64,000 nucleotides of DNA from Mimachlamys varia (taxonomy: Eukaryota; Mollusca; Bivalvia; Pectinida; Pectinidae): assembly GCA_947623455.1 (NCBI GenBank), contig OX392538.1, positions 23,373,001 to 23,437,000 on the forward strand, given 5' to 3'. Every line of letters starts with the position of its first letter. Position 1 is the first letter of the stretch. The notes beneath the pieces are model-generated. The model had not been told where the DNA came from, made no database searches, and saw only the letters and a program-made list of their open reading frames with translations. A program made the position numbers and the translations under genes. Shown here piece by piece: positions 25,659 to 35,819 of this stretch.

Positions 25659-26172
25659 ACAAGAATTCCACGGAAGTGGATGTGTCGCTTGCGCAGTAAT
25701 TTGGGAGATAAGATTTAAGGAGCTAGCTATTGTATGCATTGTATCAGTTGCAAGTGGAATTTTTATGGTTATCCAAATTGATTCCTATACAATGAATTAT
25801 TTTGTTGATTATAATACATGTGTGTAATGACACTGGCTTGCTGTGGGTTGATTTTCTGAGGTTTTCTATTTAAAGTAGCAGTGACCTTGACCTTGAACTT
25901 TGACCATGAAAAGCAAATCCAAGCAAGAACTTTTGGTAATGAAGCATTGTAAGAAGTTTGAGTTTAATTTGCACAAGAAAACTAAGTTACAGAACGGAAA
26001 CATATTTTCTTTTTATAGAAACAGTGACATTGATCTTTGACCTTTGCCCGTGAAAAGTAATCGCAAGCAAGCAGGACAAGTGATTTTCTATTTATAGCAA
26101 CAGTGACCTTGACGTTTTCAGGCGACACAAAAATGACTCCCTCGATATTTCTGTAATTCTTCCCCTTGAGAA
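25659..26172. mobile_element. 0.5-kb insertion specific to the right duplicate
   Basis: The left copy runs directly from CATCTGTAGAA to GTACATTTCAAGGTGGG at 8741-8785; here about 510 bp intervene. The insert contains repeated segments beginning AGTGACCTTGACCTTGAAC, AGTGACATTGATCTTTGACC and AGTGACCTTGACG, each followed where complete by a GTGAAAAG or ATGAAAAGC motif. It has no ORF. No clear terminal repeats or target duplication were found, so its class is open; a deletion from the left copy is the alternative. Confidence 0.5.
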
Positions 26173-26436
26173 AGTGTACATTTCAAGGTGGGTAGTTTTC
26201 CACTGATAATTTGTTCACGTTACACTGGAACTTTTTTGTATTAGTTGTTCCCCTTGATCAAATCGAACTCACCCATTGCCCCCTTGCATTGGAAACTCGG
26301 CATTGTTGTCGTCTGCTAGAACTTGTCTATGATCTTGATGGTCTTGAAGAAATGACATCAATAGTAAATATTATAATTATATAATAGAGAATGACTCCTC
26401 CTTCAGCATGTTCATGTTCTTCATCCCAATGTTGAT

Positions 26437-27759
26437 ATGGTCCAGCTGGCCACATAGTAACGGGTAATCTGAATATTATCCATAATATAAAGCTCCGGGA
26501 GCTTTTCATGAAAGGTCCTAAGTATCGAGAGACTCCAGATTCTTATGGACTCGGTTGAAGATGACGCAAGACAATGGACTAGACGTAAACATGCTGAATT
26601 GGATTCACTTTCAGAGTGGGTGAAGCCTATCAGGTCCTCTATTCAGAAAAGAATAAGCAATTTGCGACATAGTATGAAAACTAAACACAAGTCGATATTT
26701 CTTGACCCCGATGTTCGAGCAGCACTCAACGATCTACATGATAAGTATGTGGTTGTGTCTGCAGACAAAGCATCTATCAACTTGATCATTGTTTGCAAAC
26801 GTTATTACATTTATTGCTTGCAAAAAGAACTAGGCCTGTTTGATAACCAAGGTAACCCTACTTACACATTGACCGGTTTTTCGAAGGATGAAATACTGTC
26901 CAACCATGCTTCGGTATTGCAATCTTTCCAAGTACCGGTTAATGAGCAAGATTCTGACCTACCTTGTCTTTATTGGATACCGAAACTACACAAAGATCCT
27001 TATAAGCAACGTTTTATCCCTGGCTCTGCTAATTGCTCGACCAAGCCATTATCAAAACTTCTTACTACAATTCTTAGTACCATAAAATCAGGGCTTCAGT
27101 CGTGTTGTGACACTGTGTACTCCAGAAGTGGAATTAATGGGATGTGGATTTTGAAAAACTCGAAAGATCTTTTGATCAATCTTGAACACCCCCTCCTAAA
27201 AAACGTCTTTTCGGTCAAAACATTTGATTTTTCTACCCTGTACACTACCATACCTCATACGAAATTGAAGGAACGTCTCCGATCTCTTGTTTTGAGAGCT
27301 TTCTTTTCGAAGAAAGGCGGACGACGATACAAATATATGGTAGTGAGCTATCTCGGAGCATACTTTGTCAAAAACACGACAAAAGCTAACATGAAATATA
27401 CTGAAGAAGATGCAGTACGGATAATTGAATTCCTGGTCGACAACATTTTTGTTGAGTTCGGAAGAAAGATTTTCCAGCAGACTGTTGGCAATCCCATGGG
27501 AACAAATTGTGCCCCACTCTTAGCTGACTTGTTTTTGTTTTCATACGAGGCTGAATTTGTGGAGGAGCTAATCAGGACAGGTAACAAAAACCTTGCCAAA
27601 TCTTTTAATTTCACTTTCCGATATATCGACGATGTGTTGTCTATAAACAACAAGAAGTTTGCTGACCACGTCGATCGTATATACCCTTCTGAACTTGAAA
27701 TAAAGGACACAACAGACTCTTCTACATCCATATTGAATTGTCCTGTACGTAGTCCTTAA
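26437..27759 (+). pseudogene. Penelope-like element reverse transcriptase, truncated
   Basis: An open frame from 26545 to 27759 (404 codons) encodes a Penelope-like reverse transcriptase: DKYVVVSADKASIN near residue 65, LYWIPKLHKDP near 140, FDFSTLYTTIPHTKL, then GNPMGTNCAPLLADLFLFSYE and the catalytic FRYIDDVLS. In a different frame just upstream, 26437-26535 encodes GHIVTGNLN and [13 protein letters not shown], conserved N-terminal blocks of this family, so a frameshift separates them. After about 27720 the family's next segment is missing and the frame ends quickly; no GIY-YIG endonuclease was seen. It is therefore a dead, 3'-truncated copy. It lies at the edge of the segmental duplication, which has no equivalent at 8966. 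Confidence 0.87.
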
Positions 27760-30228
27760 GTTTACAGAGGGCACTGAACGTGTGGCTATCGCAATGAGAC
27801 TTACGCGAACATACCGCGGCCTCCCAAATACACGCTCTCAACACATTCATCCACACATCGCATAAACCAGGAGGCCGTTCTTAAATGATCTTTGCTATTG
27901 GAATAAGTATAATAAAACTGAAACTAATTTTGACCCTGTTACACATCTACATGTACTGGTCGTGTATTTGTATCGATAACATTTATTTCGTCCTCTGCTA
28001 TCAACACAAAACATTCTTATCCCATGCGTCCAATGTCATTGTTCAATCAATATCTTAAAGCAATTTATTTGATTGTTATAAGGTGTTAAATGTCGGTTGG
28101 TCATTGGTAGTTGATAACCCATACTAATTTTCAGTTAAATTGGTCAAAGTTCAAGGGATGACATGCAATAGGTTAAAACAATTTGTTTCTTCGCAACAAA
28201 GATGTACGCCAAGGCGATGACATTGGTCCCTCACTGTTTGTCATTACATATAGCAATAACTTACTAAACAAGTTTGCATACATATTAGGGTAGTACCCTA
28301 ATGGTTCCTTTTGTAATTTGCGAGGTTTTGATTACTTTGGTATCCATGGAAACAGATTATGAAGAAATTAAATTATTGCTGGTTTTCTCATGGTGATGAT
28401 TCGTTTTTTTCCCTAGTTATATGTTTCCAATGAAACAATCACTTTGTACTAAATAACTGCTTTCCCGAGATACAACATATTGCAAAAGTTGATGCCACTT
28501 TTTAAGGCTTCTTGATTCCTAAAAGGGAATTTATTCCTCCAAAAATGTAAAAAGCAAATTAGTGAGAATTCTTCAGATAATGTACAGTGTAGTTTCCAAC
28601 GAATACACTTCCACGCAATCTGGGCTGTAGAATCAAAAGTTCCTGTCAGAATGACAGAAAATTTGTGTCAGGAAAAGGTGGTTTCGGTTGCTTTGTCGTT
28701 ATACTGCTATGGATGGCTAAGGTCTTGACGGGATTTAATGACAAATACAAACTGATATAGAAATATTAAGGTTATTTTTTTTCAATTAAACGGAAGTGCC
28801 GGTGTCTACAAGAATTGTTTTGATCAAGATATTCATTGAAAGTATTCAATAAGAGCTTGAAACAAAACACCTGTATCAAAATATCACGACTTTGTTTGCA
28901 GACGCAGAAGATGCCTACTCTTCCAGAGCACATCGTAAAGTTCTTCGTGTTAAACATACCTATTATTTAACATCTGGGTTAATATTTTCTGAGATCTTAA
29001 TATATTTTCGTTGATGCTTTGGTATATTCTTAATTCCGCTTTTCTTAATTCATTGAAGGGAGTATTGAGATCGGTCTGGAACTATTTCACTATTGGTAAA
29101 ACAAGGATATTAGATTCTGTGCAGATTGATGCAGGGAAACCTATTTGCTAGCTATGTATAAAGATATATCCAGAACCTGTCAACACTTCATAAGCAAAAG
29201 TTAATCTTGGTCAATATAGCAGAAGACGTTAACTCTTCTGGGTCGCCTGGTCCCAGTATCAAGGGGGTTCCTTTGTACATATTTTGTCCCTAGTTTAATT
29301 CTTTTGAGTTGGGATTATGGTTTTGTTAACGCTTCAGTATTTGTTTTTCAATGTCGACAACTTTCTTTAACCAAAATAAATGTGAACGTCCTTAACGTGC
29401 GTCCCATTTTTTTTTAATATATTAAGCTTATATTTCTATACAAGCTTCTGCCGTAGTACCTGTACTTTGAAATCGCGTGATAGTTTTGATCATAAACTTA
29501 TAATTACATTTGCGCCCTAACCAACTATATGAACATTACCAGAAGACATGCTTTTCATAAAATCATATTTACGTTTGCTCCACATTACCCACTGACACAG
29601 TGCGAAGAGGCAGTTGCCACCATACGCATATAACACGAAACGCCTTAGACTATAACAACCTGTGATAGTATGACTTCATCAATTACTTTTGTGAATCATC
29701 TCTATTTCATTGTTGTCTACGCTTGCTGTGCTGGTCAAAATCAGTTCGAAATAACTAAATGAATAACTTTAAAAATTATCAAAATAAAAATAAGTAATGA
29801 ACAGTTTAGCAAATATTGTTACAGTCCCTAACGGGCTGCATTAAGCTTGTCATCAATAACCATATGTGGTATAGGACTTTAACAACATTAAATGACGTCG
29901 CTTGTGCAAGCGCAGGTAATAAACTAATAATTGGACAAAATATCAACAAAATACAATTGTTATATAGTAAAATGTAAATTTATGGATTGAAAGTCATTGT
30001 TAACTTTAATAGTGCTATGAAAGGTCAGAGGTTATTACCATATTAAGCATGAAGCACTATGAATGTGACGGCTTACCTTTCTTAGCCCCCTGAATGGTAA
30101 AAAATGACTGTCAATCATTATAACAAACCTGTTTGTTACGGATATTCGATGGATAACCATATAAGCACAAGAACAAGATATAAGATGATAAAGGATGAAG
30201 CCATGTACACGTTACCACATCAATGAAG
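27760..30228. other. Intergenic, no gene seen
   Basis: About 2.5 kb of AT-rich sequence without a recognisable gene or RNA. It contains one inverted dispersed repeat (29215-29360) and a weaker related stretch near 28860-28940. Confidence 0.5.
29215..29360 (-). repeat. Dispersed repeat family A, inverted copy
   Basis: Contains GCAGAAGACGTTAACTCTTC, a later ATATTTTGTCCCTAGTTTAAT and GGTTTTGTTAACGCTTCAGTAT, matching the reverse complement of the 5' half of the 33035 copy. Confidence 0.6.
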
Positions 30229-30234
30229 TTTATT
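30229..30234 (-). terminator. Polyadenylation signal of Kunitz gene 1
   Basis: AATAAA on the minus strand, only 5 bp beyond the TAA stop at 30239-30241, giving a very short 3' UTR. Confidence 0.65.
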
Positions 30235-30238
30235 GCTG

Positions 30239-31511
30239 TTAATCTACACAGATATTTTCACAATCTTCCATGGTTTCAAAGTTGTTTGCGTTGGCATGAC
30301 AACCTCCATACACAAAATGTTTACAGGAGTTTGTAGCCGGATCGTAGTAGTACCTGTCGAAGTATGCGTGACACAAGCCGCTTTCTGGGGGCAGGCTACA
30401 TCCTGAAACAATACAGCAGCATAGCACCATCATAAGAATAGATTATGCCCGTGCGAGACATAAACAATAGTTATATATCCAACTAGTGCTGACAAAAACG
30501 CCTGCTTACATAGTTATTGATTTAATATTGACGTTGTCATTAAGTTAATGCAACCGACTGGTACATTTAACACTAAAATGATATGATTTTCTCTCATGTC
30601 ATATTCCGCCATGTTTGGTAGAGTTTGTCCGTTTAAGAAAGCTATGTAAGAAATATTGCATAGCATGAATCCACAATGGATCAACAATTACCTGACGTCA
30701 CGAGTACGGCAAACTCTGATGCCGAAAAGAGAAAAGTGCGACGTTCAGAAATTAAAACCCTTCACATTATTTAACCGTGACAAAAGAAGCTATTAAAAGA
30801 AGTTATTTTTTTCTGTGAAAATGTAGAAATATGTGGTATGCTTAATCCCGCTTATTCGTTTTCGTCAAAGAAAGCTCAAGAGAAAAATTGTTATTTTTAA
30901 AATGGAAGCAAATCTCAAACGTGTTTTTTAGCTTACTCGGGTAGTTAAATTAGAGAAAAAAACTCTTCCATGACCAAAGGTGTGAGATTGGGAAATTCTA
31001 CAATCAGGATTTTCAAATAAGGCAACACCCACGGCAAAGCTTCGGCTTTTACAAAATTTTCCTAACTTACAACACTAGTCATTAAAGAGTCTTATAGAAA
31101 AATTAATTCGCTTATAAGAAAATAAGCAACACTATACAATATAATATCATGTAACTGTTTATCGTTGACAGTTTATAGTTATGAGACAATTTATTTGAAC
31201 TTGTTTTAATCGAATTGTCGGATGTTTGCACACACATAGTTCTTACACAGGAGAAACTTGTATACCCACAGAAAACCTACGTAGTCGGCAAGTGACACCT
31301 ACCATTTCAAATCAAATTAAAACCATTTGTTATATTGGTTCGATCGGGAAATTGAACCCCGGCCGCCTTGATGAAAGCCTAGTGTGTGATTCACTGCGCC
31401 ACAAGAGAAGCCCCAATTTTATGTTGGTAGCTTACCTTCTGGCTTGCTATTCCCCATTACAGTACAGGTCCCGATAATCAACACAATGCATGCTAGCAAT
31501 AGATATCTCAT
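30239..31511 (-). CDS. Kunitz gene 1: secreted single-domain Kunitz/BPTI protein
   Basis: Two exons on the minus strand. Exon 1 (31511 to 31436) encodes a signal peptide, MRYLLLACIVLIIGTCTVMG, and ends in phase 1 at a GTAAGC donor. Exon 2 (30402 to 30239) follows a TTTCAG acceptor and encodes one Kunitz domain to a TAA stop; total 79 residues. All six cysteines are present with canonical spacing (8 residues between the first two, 15 to the third), with YYYDPATNSC and FVYGGC motifs and a C-terminal CENIC. The residue after the second Cys, the P1 position, is His rather than the usual Lys or Arg, so classical trypsin inhibition is doubtful; another protease or a channel target is possible. It has a TATA box and polyadenylation signal in place, so it looks functional. 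Confidence 0.88.
31335..31412 (-). repeat. tRNA-derived SINE head in the Kunitz 1 intron
   Basis: On the minus strand TGTGGCGCAGTGAATCACAC resembles a polymerase III A box, and GGGGTTCAATTTCCCGATCG, 40 bp on, resembles a B box. No cloverleaf can be folded convincingly, so this is a SINE head, not a tRNA gene. Confidence 0.55.
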
Positions 31512-31612
31512 GGTGAAGAATTCTGGAAAAAAAACCCCACAAAAACAAGTCACTTCATCATATACATTCATCAAGTGAGGTTGTGGAAAAATATAAACGA
31601 ATACACTGTACA

Positions 31613-31620
31613 TATTTATA
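31613..31620 (-). promoter_or_regulatory. TATA box of Kunitz gene 1
   Basis: TATAAATA on the minus strand about 100 bp upstream of the start codon at 31511; same octamer as the two EGF/Calx-beta genes. Confidence 0.55.
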
Positions 31621-33034
31621 CTTTTTCATTAATTAAAAAAAACAACATAACGATGCTTTTGAAAAAGTATTTTTATCATCACGATAGACAAACGCGTTTA
31701 AAACTACCATATACTTAGGTCTTTTGTTACCCCTATTTAAAACTCGTCAGCTTCTTATATACATTTTGTAGAAAGCTGACAGGTGCGCTCTCGCTAGATA
31801 ATTGCAAATATTATTCGTAATGCAAGAAAGATTTGTAGAAGCAAACTGTCTATGGACACTTTTTGAAAATCTTTTGGATAAAAAACAGAACGCGACAGGA
31901 TACAAAAGTCAAAAATTCAAAAACGTCTTTGTAGGTTACGGGCTATTAGATATAACATCAGAAATCACGAATATCATACCGAATATTGCTATAACTTGAA
32001 GTCAAGTAACTGTACAAGAAAGACTGAATAAGCGCTAAAAAATATCGAACATTTTAAGGATTTGTTTTCTTTACCTTAACGGTTTTCACCTTTTAAAAAA
32101 GATCACAAAGGACATAAAGACCATCATGTAAAAAGTGTTTGAGGGAAATATGACTTATTTATAATTAAATATACAAGTATAACATGGAATATATGGCGTA
32201 TAATAAAAGCTTTGCATTTTTATAAAGCTGAGTATCAACATATTATAGTCCTGTTGATATGAATATATCGTATACTCACCAAAGTAAAACTCGGAAATAT
32301 GGCTTCGAAGTGAGGGCCAAGTACGCGTGTACAATGTACAACTGTATAGACATGCAAACATGCTTATTATTATAGTGTCAGATAGAACATGCCCGGGGCA
32401 CGTGAACTTTCATTTGAGGGTTATCAAATAATTAACTAGGAACGCACCATATGGGAAACTGATTAGAACAATTGTAACATGGTGAGTGATCAATATTTAC
32501 AAGGTTCATTTAACTTTGACCAAATACATGAACAGTTTGATGTAACATAGCAACAATTACAAAAGAATTCTTTTCCAAAGATTTTGTCTACATATGTATC
32601 TAAAAGTCATTTATGAACAAAAATAATAAGTTATGACATCGCAACCTTGCAGTACAAACTTCGAAATTGGCTTTGCTGAATGTCATATGTTTCACGTAAA
32701 AGTGTATTAGAATATTTGGATGGCAGTATATACATTGTATGTTACATAGAATAAGCATTCCAATCAATTTCATTGAGTGGTATAAACTTTCCTGATTAGC
32801 CCGTACAACGAAATGTACATGTATTACTATTTTTCGCCAGTCAGTACAAGTTTGTACACACAAATCTTCTATGTTATGCCATGTATTACTTATTACGATT
32901 TTTGAAACAAGCGAGCGAAGTTAAATTCACATACTGTCACCTAAACTTGCTTTTGTGTAACTGGGAGGGGTTAATTATAAGTAACTGTGTCATGGAGTAA
33001 AAAATGTTGCATAAAGCTAGTGTATAATACAATC

Positions 33035-33500
33035 AGAGAATACCAAAACATCAACAAAACCATGATCCGAACTCAAGACCGATTTAACTACAGGCAAATA
33101 TAAGCAAAAGAAATATTTACATGGAAACCCTCTTAAAAGTACAAGAGAGTACGTCCAGGTGTTCCGAAAGATAAAGCGTCTTCTGCTTCATCGACGACAC
33201 CCGCCATGGTAATCTTGGTAACATCCATATTAACATCAAGTCCTCGAAATGAGAACCGAGTCTTCATTATCAATTACAAAAAGTAAGCACACCAATAAGC
33301 ATACTCAAAATCGTCCATCTTCATATCAAACAAAGATACAGAATATTTCTTGACGAGATCAAGATGGCGACCTTAAAACTTCCCTATGTTCTTCATTAAC
33401 CTGTATCGATCGAATCCCTGTTCCGTAAGTTTGTTCATCAGTAGTTGACATTTATCACGAAAATCTCGATATTCAGAGCAAGACCTAGACCCGTGTTCAT
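33035..33500 (+). repeat. Dispersed repeat family A, longest copy
   Basis: Starts AGAGAATACCAAAACATCAAC, has the core TTCTGCTTCATCGACGACAC then CCGCCATGG, then CCTCGAAATGAGAACCGAGTC, and ends with a CGAATCCCTGTTCCGTAAG and ATTCAGAGCAAGACC tail. It gives the best view of the full unit, about 460 bp. No terminal repeats or poly(A) are visible. Confidence 0.7.
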
Positions 33501-33610
33501 GAAACCGTTCTTATGCTCAAGCGTGGATTTTGTGCTCAAGCCTGATTTCTCATTCCGACTATAATTAATTAAAAAAATCCAATCTTGTCAAAGTTTTGAA
33601 CAGACATAAA

Positions 33611-33900
33611 GGATGTACACCTCTGAGAAGACAATTATTACGACCTTCGTGATGTGCATAAAAGCGACAGAAAAACGCATTTTCAAAATGGCCACCAACG
33701 CGGTATTTAAAATTCATGAAAAAAGTTCTACAAGCAACATACATGTACACTTATATTTGGACACAATTTCCATATGCATATATGCTATTTAAGACGACGT
33801 AACACACACATGTGTTATACCTTCTTTAACATAACATGAACTCTTTAAATGAGATATAAACGAGACTTGAACGTGACTGACATCTCAGAAAAGTACATCC
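33611..33900. mobile_element. TTAA-flanked MITE, 290 bp
   Basis: Begins GGATGTACACCTCTGAGAAG and ends CATCTCAGAAAAGTACATCC, which is its imperfect reverse complement. TTAA follows directly (33901-33904); the left flank is TAAA. The end sequences match the larger element at 36455-37422. No ORF. It is a non-autonomous DNA element with piggyBac-like target preference. Confidence 0.7.
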
Positions 33901-35652
33901 TTAAGTCGAAAGATATTTTCAACATTTACAATGGTTTTTTTTTACTCTTTTGACCTGATTAATATGACTTTCAAGAAAGCTGCCTTGAGCAAAGATAATT
34001 TGCGCTCAGTATTACTTAAATAACATGTCATAAGCTTCAAATGTTTTTTTCTTCGAGTGGTTTAACATCCTCGTCACGACCGCGTCGTTCAGTTTTCCAG
34101 ATGAGGCAAAGGTTGGAAATAGAGAGAATGGATCAAATGTGAAAATAAGATAGAGAAAGGGATTATAGAGGAGAAAGAAGGAGTCGTTTTTCCAACATAT
34201 AAACTGATTTAAAACAGGAGTATTTTTTGTAAAACGTCACGCCTAATGTTACCAATCCTAACACGCCATCAATCCTGGAGGCACTGATCGCGTAGCAACA
34301 CTACGCCAAAAATAAAGCAGAGTAGGGGGACCGGCATCACGGCAATCCACACAAGCTCCAGATTATATCGATCCTTATTTGCAAAACTTCACGGATATTT
34401 TGAGTGTTATTTTAAGAGTTAAACTGGATAGTTCTAACATGAGCCATCATTTTGAAAATTCCTGTCAACACAAATGTCGTTAATACAAAAGCAGTTCCTT
34501 GGCGTCCTGCTGTTTCTGTCTATTTTCAGATATTTATAATTATTCCATTAATATTAGTGTAAAGATAAGTTTCAGGTTGGGGTCTCAAATTTGAGGTTTT
34601 GATAAGATGGGTATCGGGCTGGTTTGAGGCGGGGGTAGCCTAAAAAACATACATGCACTGGCCAATGGATCCGTTAAAGTTGTTTTCGACGTCTTGGAGT
34701 AGTGGGCTGGTATGAAATGCAATTCTCATATTCCCATATTAAGGGACGTTTATTTCATTTCTCAATTCCACATTTTTTCTATGTTGGTTTTAGATTGGAG
34801 CTATTAGTGAAAAAACAACTTACTTTGAATTTACCTTTTGGTTTTATATTTTAAGTTTAACAGATATATATATAACCAAAGGGTCCGTGTTAGATGTTTA
34901 ACGTTGTTTCAACTGATATTTAATAATTCCAATGATTTTCTACCTATAGCCTCTACCTATAGCCCCATACGTCCAGAAGCACAAGTCTTCTCCTGATACA
35001 GCCGTCAACTTGATCCATGTCACACCGATGGAATATATAAGGCTGAGTGAAATATCTGCCTATACAGTTGATGGAGGCAATATAATATTAATTAGGAATT
35101 ATGTAATATTGAATGGTATGAACATCGAATATAAATGGACAAATCCATCTAAAACTACTTGTTTAATTTTTTTTAAATAATACTCTAGCAACAAAGTAAA
35201 GGGGAAATTCTTGAATGCGTCCGTCCGCCTATCCATCCGTCCGTTTATCTGTCTGTAAATGTATCAACGTTTACGGTTTGGCAGCATTGCAAATGTCAAC
35301 ACAAATAACTCAATAAAACACTTTGAAAATGTATTATCTTTACGATTGGTCGATTAACATAAAAAGTCAACTATATTATTTTTAATGGATTTTTTCTAAG
35401 CATATTTTTTTTTCTAAAACAAAACAAAGTTCAGGAAATAGTCGTTTACATTTTTATTGCACTTCATTTTAACAGTTATTGAACAGTATTGAAAAAGCTG
35501 AAGCGAAAGATTACATGTGTGAAAATAATCTGAAAGTACAAATAATTTTGTTAGTTTAAGCTCTTGAAAAGTTGTTGAGTAATGTTTTGTATATACAAGA
35601 TGCGTGCCTTAAATATTTTACATGAAACTAGAAACTATACTAGTTGGTCTAT

Positions 35653-35819
35653 TTAAGCACATTCTTTACGGCAGTCGTGATGGGACTTAAATATGTTCTT
35701 GTTCCCTCCACAACCACGATAGTTGAAAGGTTTGCATTTCTTCGCAGCGTGGTCGTAGTAGATCCGTTCACGGGCTTCGTGTTGGCAGTGATGGCCATGA
35801 TCGACAGGTAGTTTACAGT
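35653..35819 (-). CDS. Kunitz gene 2: second exon of a secreted Kunitz protein
   Basis: A minus-strand exon from a TTATTTCAG acceptor at 35820-35821 to a TAA stop. In phase 1 it encodes a complete six-cysteine Kunitz domain beginning CKLPVDHGHHC, with IYYDHAAKKC, FNYRGCGGNKN and DCRKEC. It is very close to Kunitz 4 (49485-49654). Nine instead of eight residues separate the first two cysteines, and 16 instead of 15 the second and third, so the reactive loop is longer than in BPTI. No matching signal-peptide exon was found upstream on this strand (to about 42 kb); a minus-strand MASVVLTTFFVFAIAF leader near 42450-42500 lacks a good donor. The gene may be incomplete or its first exon diverged. 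Confidence 0.78.

Larger units (their letters stand above)
20771..26370. repeat. Segmental duplication, right copy
   Basis: Partner of 2695-8965. It starts within the last 11 bp of intron 10 of the EGF/Calx-beta gene and carries exons 11-13, the 3' flank, a shorter minisatellite (23845-25178) and the distal flank. Homology stops at about 26370, just before sequence leading into a Penelope-like element. The differences from the left copy are substitutions in introns, minisatellite length, a 7690-7985 segment missing here, and an extra 0.5 kb at 25659-26172. Confidence 0.88.
31621..35652. other. Intergenic between Kunitz genes 1 and 2
   Basis: About 4 kb without a recognisable gene. It holds a long copy of dispersed family A (33035-33500) and a TTAA-flanked small element (33611-33900), listed separately. 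A TTTATT (AATAAA on the minus strand) at 35453-35458 could serve Kunitz exon 2. The remaining ORFs are short and unconserved. Confidence 0.5.

Noticed and set aside
26327..27774. Minus-strand ORFs of 60-127 codons
   Set aside because: Shadows of the Penelope-like reverse transcriptase.
31226..31477. 83-codon plus-strand ORF
   Set aside because: Antisense to the Kunitz 1 signal exon and its intronic SINE.
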